A DNA stretch of 64,000 nt. Source: Paramyrothecium sp. XJ0827. Its lineage: Eukaryota > Ascomycota > Sordariomycetes > Hypocreales > Stachybotryaceae. Below are positions 39,601 through 50,054 of the stretch, one piece after another. Location of the stretch: assembly GCA_020881915.1 (NCBI GenBank), contig JAJFPB010000006.1, forward strand, positions 4,278,001 through 4,342,000, in the 5' to 3' direction. The translations under genes and the position numbers were made by a program. Position 1 is the first letter of the stretch; each line of letters opens with the position of its first letter. The notes beneath the pieces were generated by a model. It was not told the DNA's origin and searched no databases. It was given only the letters and a program-made list of their open reading frames with translations.

Positions 39601-41355
39601 ACACCAGACCTATGCGAGGCTGTTCTGTCGCGGCAACTGATCTTGAAGCCTCGAATGTGATTTGATCTTTTGCCCTGTCGGCAATAACGAAAGACCGATG
39701 ACTTTTATGGGCTCGTCGATTGGCGAGCGTATATGCGATGTCCTTCAGGGAGGTGCTGGATTCCGCGACATATTGACGGTACACCTCGATTGTCTGGTTG
39801 AGAGACGCCTCATTGTTGGCTGAAAGCAGAAGGAGTTGCTGGGTTTCAAGTAATGAGTGCGAGTTGTACGTGGCCATCGAAAACCCACTGGTAATACCAT
39901 TGCTGAGCCCGTTGCGAAGCATCTTGTTGTATTTGGGGTTGTATTTGCTGTATTCAGCCAAGGACTCGACGATGACGTGGGCGTTCACACCACCAATTCC
40001 GAATGAGTTCACAGACACACGCTCGGCACGAGCAGGCCACTCTTCAACGTCAACTGGAACCCGAAGTTTGCCCCGCTTCCATGGAATTGCGCGATTAGGA
40101 TTGTTGAAATGGATATTTGGAGGCACTTGGCGATGCTCAATAGCAAGGACAGCTTTAATCAACGAGGTGATGCCAGCCGCACCTTCAGAGTGACCAACGT
40201 TGGGCTTAACTGAGGTGACAATCATACCGTTGTCACCAAAACAGTTCGCTACTGCAGAAGTCTCGAGAGGATCCCCGACTGGCGTACCAGTCCCGTGACA
40301 TTCTACAAAGGCGGTAGCGGACATGTCTTTGATCCCGGACTGTTCATAAGCTCGACGTATTAAAGCTTCTTGAGCAGTCGAGCTAGGTATTAACATGCCG
40401 TTTGTGCGACCGTCACAGTTAACACTCGTTCCGCGGATAACTGCGCGAATTTCGTCCCCGTCTTGCAAAGCTTGGCTAAGCTTTTTAACGTAGATAGCAT
40501 TTACTGCTTCTCCACGGCCATAGCCATCAGCTGACGCGTCAAAGCTCTTACAGATACCGCCTGGGGACAGAACCCCCTGATCGCTCAGGGCTATAGTCAT
40601 TGTAGGGGAGAAGATCATGCTCGTGCCACACACAAGTGCGCCGTCGCAATCGCCTTTCCGGATGGCCTCGCAAGCCATATCTAGGCAGACCAATGACGAG
40701 GAGCAGCCAGTCTTGACTGTCATACTATGAAGGCAGTTAGCACTGACAATCTACTTATATGGCATTGAGCGACTTACCTGGGACCGTGCAAATCGAACTC
40801 ATATGACACCCTGTTGCCTAGGACAAAATCTCCATAGCCGGTGACTCTATAACCTCCTCTGTGTTGGGTCTCCTTGGCATTCAAGTCTTGCCAGTCCTCT
40901 CCAAACACACCAACATAGCACCCAATATTGCTACCCCTCCACGAAGTAGCACCTGAATTTTCCATACACTCAAATGTGACCTCCAGCAGCTGCCGCTGTT
41001 GTGGATCTAATCTCTCTAATTCTGTTTTGGAGAGAGAAAAGACAGAAGTGTCGAACTGTTGGATGTCTACATCATCCAGAAAGTATGCCTGATAGGGTTT
41101 GAATGTACCAGGGCGACCAGTAGTGTCGTGAAAACCCGCTACATTATATCGGTCTTTGGGAACATTGCAAAGACCGCTGCGTTTCTCGATGAGCATTTTC
41201 CAGAAGTCCTCATCACTGCGTACCCTGCCCGGAAGCCGCATTGCCATGCCGACAATGGCTATGGGCTCGGCTGGCTCTGCCCCATTGGTGTGCAAGGTGT
41301 GTGGATGATACGAAGCGCGCTCATAGAGGCCATTTTCCTGCGAGATGCTTCCCAT
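33666..41355 (-). CDS. Highly reducing polyketide synthase (KS-AT-DH-cMT-ER-KR-ACP)
   Basis: Iterative type I PKS making a reduced, probably C-methylated chain. Four introns are supported: 40725-40777, 35839-35887, 35423-35478 and about 35023-35081; the last acceptor could be 3 nt further on. The product is about 2,490 aa. KS (1-430) has the active cysteine in TGCSSS at residue 200. AT has GHSSGE near residue 660. DH (from about 938) has [10 protein letters not shown] and later HPSTLDQ. cMT has LEIGAGTGG near 1396. ER (about 1775-2110) has [13 protein letters not shown] has VGGLGGLG near 2113 and NYAAANSF. The ACP has GVDSL near 2441. The ATG at 41353-41355 is followed by the normal KS entry [14 protein letters not shown]. 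No TE, reductase or carnitine-acyltransferase domain follows the ACP, so the chain must be off-loaded in trans. Divergent from the P450. Confidence 0.95.
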
Positions 41356-42142
41356 CCTGAGCGACGTCAGGGGCGGAACTTGGAGTGCTGCGCTGGATGT
41401 ATCAACTGCTCAGGATGAGTGTGCAAGACAGGACACAACCCAGTACGAAGGAGATGGAGTTGGCCACCAGAGCAACGATCAACAAAACTACACTTGACAT
41501 TCGCAAACCTCTAGTTATCGATACACATGCCAAAGACACCAAATATTTTGGCCGAATTTGGAAGATAAGGCAAGACCTTTCCGATATCCACAGCTTCAGA
41601 ATGATCCCTGTAACCATGTCGCTCTTATTCCCTTGTCAGTCTGGTGACGTGATCCACCCCTTTCCAACACCACAGGGGGTGTAGAACTTATAACCCCCCT
41701 GAGAGGGGCCACGACAAAGGATCCGCCAGCCCCTGCTTCCCCGCCCTGGGCCATGCCTGATCAAGGTATCGCCGGATTCATCGAATGCGACGAGAAGATG
41801 CGAATCCTTCACGTCACTCAGCTTTGGGAAGATTGAAGGAGTGCAAGCAAAACGCCACTCCAAAACCAGCAGGTGAAAACATACCGACACAAACCGGCCA
41901 CAAGTCCCGGCTAAGGTGGATCGCTAGACTATTCCGATGAATCCCGGGTTGGTATCCCCCCAGCTTGACACGCAGAGATTTCAGCAGCAATCGCGTCGTG
42001 AATGCTGCTGCCATTCTGAGAGCTTTATGTTCGGTTTTTGCTCCGGGCTCGAAGCAGTCGTCCGAAACCCAGAGCTTAACAGTGCTGCACCATTGTCATA
42101 GAACGCCCGAACAGAGTCACGAGACCTGGCAACGGACCAGCA
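41356..42142. promoter_or_regulatory. Divergent promoter region between PKS and P450 genes
   Basis: The 787 bp between two start codons pointing away from each other should contain both promoters. The clearest structure is an inverted repeat CAGGGGG/CCCCCTG at 41673-41679 and 41695-41701. It sits in a cluster of four AGGGG/CCCCT cores (41657-41661, 41674-41678, 41696-41700, 41704-41708). AGGGG is the core bound by Msn2/4-type C2H2 factors in yeast; whether it is used here is unknown. I see no gene in the interval. Confidence 0.55.
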
Positions 42143-43946
42143 ATGGGTAACATCAGCATTGAGGCTAGTCGTATTGAGATACCAATTATGCAGGGCTGGG
42201 CGTCCAAGGCCAGCACTGGCATTCTGGCTATAGTCGCTGTCCTCGTATGTCAATGTCTCCCTTGTTGCATTGACAAATTTTTGACGCCTCTGTGTAGTCT
42301 CTTTTCGGAGCTTACACGATCATCTACAGCGTATTTTTCCACCCTTTAGCCAAGTACCCTGGCCCATTCCTTGCGAAGGCCACCAATCTCTATTCTGCAT
42401 ATCACGCGTGGAGAGGAGATATTCATTTGGATATTTACCGTTGTCACCAGAAATATGGTAGGTTTTACACTGTACTGATTGTCCTTCGGAAGCTGATATT
42501 GTATGAGGTGATTACCTTCGATATGCTCCCAACAGGTTGCTGATTAACAAGGCTGAGGCATTGCATGGTTCGCACCCCGAGAAAGATTATTTTTATGTTG
42601 TTCTAACAATTGATAGATATATACGGGCATGGCTCGAAGACGAAAAAGTATAAAAACTACAGAGTGTTGGCCCAACAGGCTCCCAACACACTGACCATTC
42701 GGGACAAGACCCAACATGCCCGCAGACGCCGCATCCTGGCGCAGGCATTCTCAGAAAGTACTCTACGCATGTTTGAGCCCAAAGTCCTCTCCAGACTTGC
42801 GCGGTTTTGTGAGGTTCTACGGAAGACGCCGGCCCAAACGAGAGATGTTGGCAAGGAGTGTAAGCGCTAATTGCCGACGACCAAAAACGATGCTGACCTG
42901 AACCAGTCAACTACTTAGCATTTGACACCATGACGGCTGTGTCTTTCGGTTCAGATTATGATACCATACAAAATCCTGAACATCGATATGCTATATCTGC
43001 GCTCGAGGATTCTAATGTGAGATTGGGCGTGCTCCTTCAGGAACCCCGCCTGCTTGCCCTTAACTTGGACAGGTGGTTATTTCCCAGAGCTATCAGGGGA
43101 CGCGACCTCTTTGTCAGGTTCGTGCGGAGAGTCTTGAAGCAGCGTCTTTTGGCAAAGGATGTCGACACCGATATTTTCTCTTTCCTACAGCAATGCAAAG
43201 ACCCTGATACTGGCAGTGGGCTGAGTACTATGGAGATGAGCACAGAAACTGCATTATTCGTCGTTGCTGGTAAGCCGTCGCATCTTCAAGACATATCATA
43301 TGAATGTTAATAGGGTACAGGGTCCGACACGACTTCAGCAACAATGGCGGGGCTGGCATATTATCTTTCAGGCTCATCAAGCTCGTACCTGAAAGCCGCT
43401 GAAGAAGTGCGATCGACGTTCTCTTCTGGGGATGAAATCCATTTTGGACCAAAGTTGAATTCATGCACCTTCCTGCGAGCTTGTCTTGATGAGTCTCTTC
43501 GCTTATCTCCTCCTGGCGGAGCGGCTTTATGGCGAGAAGTCGAGAATGGAGGTGCTCTCATTGACGGGACCTTCATACCAAGCGGTATAGAGGTGGCCTG
43601 TGGCATTTACAGTATCCACCACTCTGAAGAATACTACGACGATCCCATGAGTTACGTCCCCGAGAGGTGGCAGCGTCAAAAGTCGGCCACGGACGACGAA
43701 ACGAGGCGTACAGCTCAAGCGTACATGCCATTCAACATTGGCGCAAGAAGCTGCATCGGAAAGCCTTTAGCAATTGTGCAGGTTATGACAACGTTTGCCA
43801 GGCTGCTGTGGGAGTTTGATTTTAGAAGAGCGGAATATGATGTGAACTGGATCGACCAAAATCTCGACCCGGTTGAATACAAGTTCAAGGATCATGTCTC
43901 GGCTAAGAAGAACGGGCCACTTTTGGTGTTCACACCTAGAGTTTAA
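42143..43946 (+). CDS. Cytochrome P450 monooxygenase
   Basis: Membrane-anchored ER P450 that would oxidise the polyketide or peptide intermediate with NADPH-P450 reductase. Five introns restore one frame: 42245-42297, 42458-42507, 42568-42616, 42860-42906 and 43270-43320, giving 517 aa. Visible features are an N-terminal hydrophobic anchor (about residues 24-46), the proline-rich [10 protein letters not shown] hinge, the I-helix AGSDTTSA, DESLRL (ExxR), PERW, and the haem loop [10 protein letters not shown] with Cys454. All key residues are present, so it looks functional. It is divergently transcribed from the PKS, which suggests co-expression and action on the PKS product, as SimI-type P450s do in the cyclosporin pathway. 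The exact CYP family cannot be assigned by eye. Confidence 0.93.
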
Positions 43947-44217
43947 TTTCTCCCCATCTAACATAAGAGACAAGAAGCAGACAGCGGCAACACAAGCCGG
44001 CAGCCATTCCTAACTACTTGAAGGGGTAAGGTGGCTACGCGACTGGTTGTGGATAGAAGGGTCAAAAAGCGCAGAATATGAATCTCGCATCTTAACATTG
44101 TTTTGAAGCAATTGCATCAACTGCAGATTTAATTTAAATCTATCATTTGCGTGATTCTTGCATATGTAGAGCTGCTTATCGCGACCTTGGGGCACTCGCA
44201 AAACTCTTATAAACAAT

Positions 44218-45509
44218 TCAATTTGGAGAGATAGCTTTCACGATCCAGCCAAAATCGTCGTTAATCCTGCCTTTCTGGATATCCTCAATCGTTTTGGAGA
44301 GCTTAACAGCAACAGGGCCGGGTTCGGAGCCTCCGTCCAAGTAATCGAATTTGTCGCCCGTACTTTTCCTGGTGATAGATTTGATTGAGACAACCGTGAC
44401 AGCAGTGCCACAAGCCAGAATTTCGGCGAACTCAGCCAGCTCTTCATACTTGACCTGCGAATAGTAAGTGTCAATCAAAGCGCTTGTTGAACGTGCCGTC
44501 ACTTACAGCTCGACGCTCAACAACCCAGCCCAAGGATCTCGCCAGCCGCTGAACACTATCACTAGTGGCGCTGTTTACGATATTGGGACTGTCCGGCACT
44601 ACTATCGTGATATTGTCTCCAATTTTCTTAACACCCAGGAATGCAGATGTAGAGAACTCATCGATCTCAGTCCTGGTCTGACTATCCAGATGAAGCGTGA
44701 TAGAAAAGCCTTCACTCCTAGCCCGTTCCGCCCATTGCATAACCGGGGCGTAATTGCCGCCTACTTTCCCGGAACCAGTGCCTCGGGGTGCGGCACGGTC
44801 GAAATCCTCCAGGATTAGAGCATCCAGGGGTCTCAATCCATGATACGCTGCGGCAGGCGTAACATAGACGCAGAAAGTGTATTCGTCGGTAGGGCTGAGC
44901 AAGATACGCGCTCCGGAACCAAAGATAATTGGACGGATATATAGCATACCGTTGGCATCATGAGGCGGGACAAACTCTGCGTTTTTGCCAACGGCGAGCT
45001 GAACGCATTTCGTGAAGAGGCCATCGCTCAATGGAGGAATTGACACTAGCGCTGCAGAGTGATTCATACGAGCACCGTGGAAATCGGGTCTAACAATATT
45101 GATCTCCCCATCTCCAGGCGTTCGAAACGCTTCAATAGTTAGTGACATTGAAGACATGAAAAAACGGACACATCAGCTCACCCTTCAGACCTTCGTAAGC
45201 CTCCACACCTGCAGATGACGTGCGTTAGATATGGTTTGGCTTTGTTTCTAGGAGAAGCTCGTCCTGACGTACCGTAATTGAAGACAGGTGCAAGGCCATG
45301 CACACGAAGAAACGGGTCAGTGACGAACTCTGGCTCAGACCACTTGCCTGTCTCACGGGCCCATCGGCTCTGTACATGTCCATTGACATCTGTTAAAGCC
45401 GCGAGACCATTCCAAGCTTCGGACAAGGATTATTAGCATGACTTCCAGGAGAGTTAGAAGGTGGTCATGGCTAACCGATATCTTGGCGGGGTGGAGGAGG
45501 AAAAGCCAT
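44218..45509 (-). CDS. Branched-chain-type aminotransferase (PLP fold type IV)
   Basis: Transfers an amino group between glutamate and a 2-oxo acid. Five exons (45476-45509, 45273-45416, 45182-45208, 44507-45129, 44218-44454) give 354 aa. The ATG at 45509 was chosen because a 59-nt intron (45417-45475, CTAAT branch) then joins its short first exon in frame to AWNGL, upstream of [11 protein letters not shown]; no ATG exists inside the second exon. Family features are [26 protein letters not shown], the PLP-lysine region [20 protein letters not shown], and the C-terminal [15 protein letters not shown]. Such enzymes in fungal clusters (for example TOXF of HC-toxin and the aminotransferases of apicidin and cyclosporin) install the alpha-amino group on a fatty-acid- or polyketide-derived acid. 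That is the likely role here, but it is an inference from context. Confidence 0.92.
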
Positions 45510-47313
45510 TTTCAGAAGAGAGTGATTGGTTTAGGACGAGGATCAAGAGTCAGTGCCTTCCAGTATTGGACGGAAGGTTGGTTGTTTTTTTCCACCCATT
45601 TAGCCATGTCTCTCCTGGGAATGAGCGGAAAGACTTGTTGAGCCGTTCAAAGTACCGACGACAGTGTGACTGACCCATTCAATGTCCATCGCAGTCCAGA
45701 GCAATTCGATTGTGATTGGTCACACCCATGTCAGGGGCTATCCATACGGTTCTTGATCATGACCCTACAAACTAGGAGTCTGATTTTTTCCTATAGGATG
45801 TACCGAGCTTGGGCACATCTGAGAACAGCATGGGGTGTGTCGAAAATTTTACAAGGTCGCAAGACCAATTAGGCAGGCCCAAACTGTTGGCGTTGCGCGG
45901 TATTCCTGAATTTTTCCCTACCTAAATCCAAAGGATCCGAGTCGACCAATCTGAAGCTGCACTCCAAGCACTAGCTAGACCCGTCTTCAAGATAAGGGGA
46001 AAAGTACTACGAAAACGTGAGCCAGTATGGCTAAAGCAAAAGTTGGGTAAGCAATAGTAAATGTTAAGTGGAGGTTCATTAGTCCCGTCTTGGTATGCTG
46101 AAGGTTTCGAAAATCATTTCCCAGCCCCATGGTGTGTGAGGAAACAACGGATACAAGGATTTTGTGAATGGAAACATGCCATGCCGGGTTCACCGAGTTA
46201 CTTTCTTGGGCAAGTTTTCCCGAAAAACCACTGGGTAGATCTCAGTAAGTTACACCGCTCCGGCTCAGCCCAGCAATGAAGCACATGGGCCGTGGATTGA
46301 CTGGCGGTGCTGATGCAGTTCAGAAAATATGGAGGAGCTTTGTATGGGGTAATGGGTACCATCATTAGTTTAGTGATTGTCGCACGGCCTGACTGCCGTA
46401 GTACGTGATTCACTTCTCCATCAGCAGCCGAATCCAAGTTGCAATAGAAGGCTTGGAAAAGAAATTCAGATAACGAGTCTCCCCCAACATCCTTGATAGA
46501 TAAGCGATATGATCGAGATTGTAGACCCTTGCTCAGGACTAAGGCTGCTCGCATGCTGCCTCAGTGGCAGATCTTGCTCGAACCGAGACAGGTTCTTACT
46601 TGTAGGTGTGGCAAGAAAAACGCCAGGTGTGGGAGTAAAGGCACGAATACCAAGGTATTATGCCGGTATGAGGAGACATAAGCAAATCACCCTAATTGAG
46701 AAGGAGAATCCTCTGACGCGTGGCAAAAGCTGAACGACTGATCGCATAATTACAGGGGCCGGTTGAATCCGAGGGAGTAAATCCGAGCAGCGAAGAAATC
46801 TGCTAGGGGGTTCCCTTTAACTATTAAGCCCTTATCGTATGGTGGAGATCTTCGGTTCTGATCAAGCGTTCGGATGCACCCCACTCGTCTCGTCTGTCGG
46901 CCGAGTTCCCTGGCCAGGGACCCATATCCTAGCAATCAGTAATGCATGGGATCTTGGCAGACTTGTACTCGAAAAGAAAGGATTTTGTCGGGTCATTGCA
47001 ATTGCGTGCCTTTTCACACCATCGCTTACAAACCATTATTTTCAGGGTTGGGAATTGCAGTAGTGGGATCATGAAACCGTGCTCTTCGAGCTGCTTCCGG
47101 TGCTAAAGGCTGGTGCAGTAGTGCATGCGCTGATGGCCCATGATCACCAAATATTCACTCCCAAGAAAGCACATTGTTGCCTCCGGTGTCCAACGAGGCA
47201 AGGGACTGAAAGAGGGAGACACGAACTTCATTTGCGGAAGCGACCATAACCCCTAACAGCGTCATTCTCCATTCCTTATATTCCAGAATTGTTCGGGTCC
47301 CATTCGCCTCGGC
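45510..47313. other. Intergenic region between aminotransferase and acyltransferase genes
   Basis: About 1.8 kb separating two divergent genes, presumably with both promoters. Short open frames on both strands (for example 46198-46554 minus and 46839-47063 plus) show no family resemblance or consistent exon structure. I see no gene, RNA or mobile element here. Confidence 0.5.
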
Positions 47314-48939
47314 ATGCACGAAATGGAGGCTCCACTTGTGGCTGGCAGGGACAGCCACTTGCCCTCTGTCCTGTCTGTTGAAGTGAGGACTTTGTCGCTA
47401 CAACTTGAGGAAGAACTGGCAGCCAAGAGTTCTGTTGATAATCCCACTGGCACCATTGAGCTTTTGGTCAAATACATGCAGTTCGTAACCAAGGACGTGG
47501 TGGCACAGAGAAGCACAAAATCGCCGCAAGAGACGCAACAGCAAGATGTGTTACAAAACATTCTACAAATTTTCGAGAATATGTGCTTGCACGGGGAAAA
47601 CATCCATTCAGTAGTCCAGCGACTGTGCATGTCTTCTCCTCAAAAGCTGCATGTCATCAAATCCTACTATGCTGCAGTATCAGCGACAAGTACGGTCATA
47701 CTTCCTCAACACTCGGGGTTTCTGAAGCATCGGAACGGAAAGAGCTCAACCAGAAATGTCTTTGCCATCTTTGGGGGACAGGGCATAGGTGCTACCTACA
47801 TTGAAGAGCTTCGTCACCTGTTCCAAATATATCCTTCTCTGATTGAGGGGCTGTTACGTTCCTCAGGGGAGCTCCTACTGTCCCTCAGTATGACTGCAAA
47901 TACTCCAGAAATTTTTGGCCAGGGATTAGATGTCATGCGGTGGTTGGATCCTCAAACAAAAACTCCGAGCAAAGACTACCTTGCCTCTGCTCCAGTCAGT
48001 TTCCCTCTCATTGGATTGTTACAACTGGCAAATTATGAAGTGACCTGTAGAACACTGGGGATACATCCTGGAGAGCTCCTGGAAACGCTCTCAGGAACAA
48101 CTGGCCATTCACAGGGACTTGTCGTTGCCGCTGCAATCGCTTTGGCAGACAGTTGGGATACCTGGAGAGATGCGGTCAAGTCGGCAATCACCATCCTCTT
48201 TTGGCTCGGGTTGCGCAGTCAACAAGCCTATCCGCTCGTACCTGTCTCCCGAGCTATGATGAGCGATTCCATGAAACACGGAGAAGGTCAGCCAACCCCG
48301 ATGCTGCATTTGCGAGGTTTCGAGGAACAAGAAGTACATCCTTGTCTAGAAAAGGTCAACAAGACGCTTCGGCCGGAGGGTCGTATTGCATTATCCCTTC
48401 TTAATGGTCCCCAGAACCTTGTCATCACAGGTCCTCCTGTGAGCCTGTACGGTTTTAGTCGGCAATTGAGAAAAGTCAAGTCTTCGCAGAAAGCCAACGC
48501 CTTTGATCAGCATCAACGACAAAAAACGAGTCGTTATTTGCCAGTCTCAGCCCCATTTCACAGCGGATATCTTAAAAAAGTCCCGGAGTTGATCGAAAGA
48601 GATTTGCAAGGAATCAGCATAGAGTCGAGCCATCTCAAGATCCCTCTTTACTGTACGAGAACAGGAAGATGTCTTAATGGTTTCAAGGGCGACGTTGTCC
48701 CTGAACTGATTCGCCTCGTCACGACAGAAGAGCTGAACTGGGTAGCTGCCACCAATTTTACAGGAGCAACACATGTCCTTGACTTTGGCCCTGGTGGAAT
48801 ACATGGAGTTGGTGCCTTAACAAGCGCCAATAAGAAGCTTCAAGGAGTGAAGGTTATCCTTGCTACAACTCTGAATGGAACATCTACCACAGTCGGCTAT
48901 CAGCCCGAGATATTCCAAGACTCTGAAGAATGTACGTAA
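47314..48939 (+). CDS. Stand-alone acyltransferase domain of fungal fatty acid synthase beta type
   Basis: A 541-aa intronless frame that matches only the N-terminal acetyl/acyl-transferase domain of the roughly 2,050-residue fungal FAS beta subunit. Recognisable landmarks are FAIFGGQG, SAPVSFPLIGLLQLA, SGTTGHSQG with nucleophile Ser266, FWLGLRSQQAYP, VITGPPVSLYGF, SAPFHSGYL with His416, and THVLDFGPGGIHG. It stops after YQPEIFQD, about where the AT domain ends and the ER domain of FAS beta would begin. The Ser/His pair is intact, so this looks like a working single-domain acyltransferase rather than decayed debris. HC-toxin clusters carry a full FAS beta (TOXC); here only the AT is kept. Possible roles are priming the PKS, off-loading its ACP, or charging T0. 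The first ATG is taken as the start; a short upstream exon cannot be excluded. Confidence 0.88.
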   Translation: MHEMEAPLVAGRDSHLPSVLSVEVRTLSLQLEEELAAKSSVDNPTGTIELLVKYMQFVTKDVVAQRSTKSPQETQQQDVLQNILQIFENMCLHGENIHSVVQRLCMSSPQKLHVIKSYYAAVSATSTVILPQHSGFLKHRNGKSSTRNVFAIFGGQGIGATYIEELRHLFQIYPSLIEGLLRSSGELLLSLSMTANTPEIFGQGLDVMRWLDPQTKTPSKDYLASAPVSFPLIGLLQLANYEVTCRTLGIHPGELLETLSGTTGHSQGLVVAAAIALADSWDTWRDAVKSAITILFWLGLRSQQAYPLVPVSRAMMSDSMKHGEGQPTPMLHLRGFEEQEVHPCLEKVNKTLRPEGRIALSLLNGPQNLVITGPPVSLYGFSRQLRKVKSSQKANAFDQHQRQKTSRYLPVSAPFHSGYLKKVPELIERDLQGISIESSHLKIPLYCTRTGRCLNGFKGDVVPELIRLVTTEELNWVAATNFTGATHVLDFGPGGIHGVGALTSANKKLQGVKVILATTLNGTSTTVGYQPEIFQDSEECT

Positions 48940-50054
48940 GAATTGGCGGCGGAGATGAATATAGCCGTCGTTCTCCATTTACTTGCTGATCACAGCCTCT
49001 AACCCTACGTGAAGCAGAATTTTGATTCTTGGCTCAAGTTAAGGCTACCCAGGCAAGAGGAAACCTTGTCTCAGATTGTCTCTTGTAGCCTTGCAAACGT
49101 GTTAAATGATCTGTACAATTGTCACGCTTCAAACTCTTGGGGCAGAACACGGCTGTTGATCATTCATTTTGGCAAAGTGATGGATTGAGCGTAAAGCACC
49201 CGAATCATGTCAGAGAATAGAATTGCCGAACAGTAATCGTTACGTAAGTAGACACGCCCAACATTCCTAAGTCAAAACTCGGGTTGCACTATGTGAGAGA
49301 ACATCGATCCTGCTGAATTCCCCGCAAACCATCGGGACATTGAACATTGCTACTCTCTAAGCAAAAGCGAATGTTCCCAGCTCATGCCGGAAGAGCCCGT
49401 CTTGAGGATCAGCCAATATAGCCTAAACTGATGACCTGCTTCATAGAGTCAGGTCTATTCTTTTCTAGTCCTCATGACGGCTTTAAGGAGGAGTGGACTT
49501 AACAAGATACGCCCGAGGAAAGTTTTCATCATTTCAATACTTCAAACTCAGTCCTAACGCTATCCATAGTACCCTGGATCTATATTTGCTCGACTAGGAA
49601 GGTGAAATTGCACGTTTACCTAGCCTATCTTCAATCATGGAGCAGCAGGCATTTGTCATTTACAGGGGTGGTTCAAGGATGCTCATCCCCGTTGACCCTG
49701 CCCACTTCGGCCCCTAGCAGCCATTCTTTCTAGAAAGTTTGCAGGGTTCGAAATTTTGCATGAAATTAACGGGGCGCTGGATAGTGACTTCTGTCTACTT
49801 ACCTGTACAAATTTCGAATAGCCGTTTTGTGCCGATAGAATGCGACACGAGCTGAACCGGCGAGCGAAGCGACCACATCATTGGGGCCTATTCATTGACG
49901 GAAGGACCTGGACAGGACTCCTTTCGACATAGCTAGCTTAGGTACGCGCAGTTCTGCCCCTGTGGAAATTCTAGTCAGGCCCATCTTGCGCAGAGCACTA
50001 GGCTCCTACCTTCGAGAACGATCAATCTAACCACTAACAGTCAAAACGCACACG
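48940..50054. other. Intergenic region upstream of first ABC transporter
   Basis: About 1.1 kb. A frame of about 60 codons open from roughly 49,000 to 49,190 (+) lacks an ATG and does not continue the FAS beta sequence, so I do not call it. The rest looks non-coding and should contain the promoter of the ABC transporter at 50055. Confidence 0.5.

Noticed and set aside
48940..49190. Second exon of the FAS-beta-like gene
   Set aside because: A donor-like GTACGT is present at the stop, but the downstream open frame does not resemble the FAS beta ER domain.
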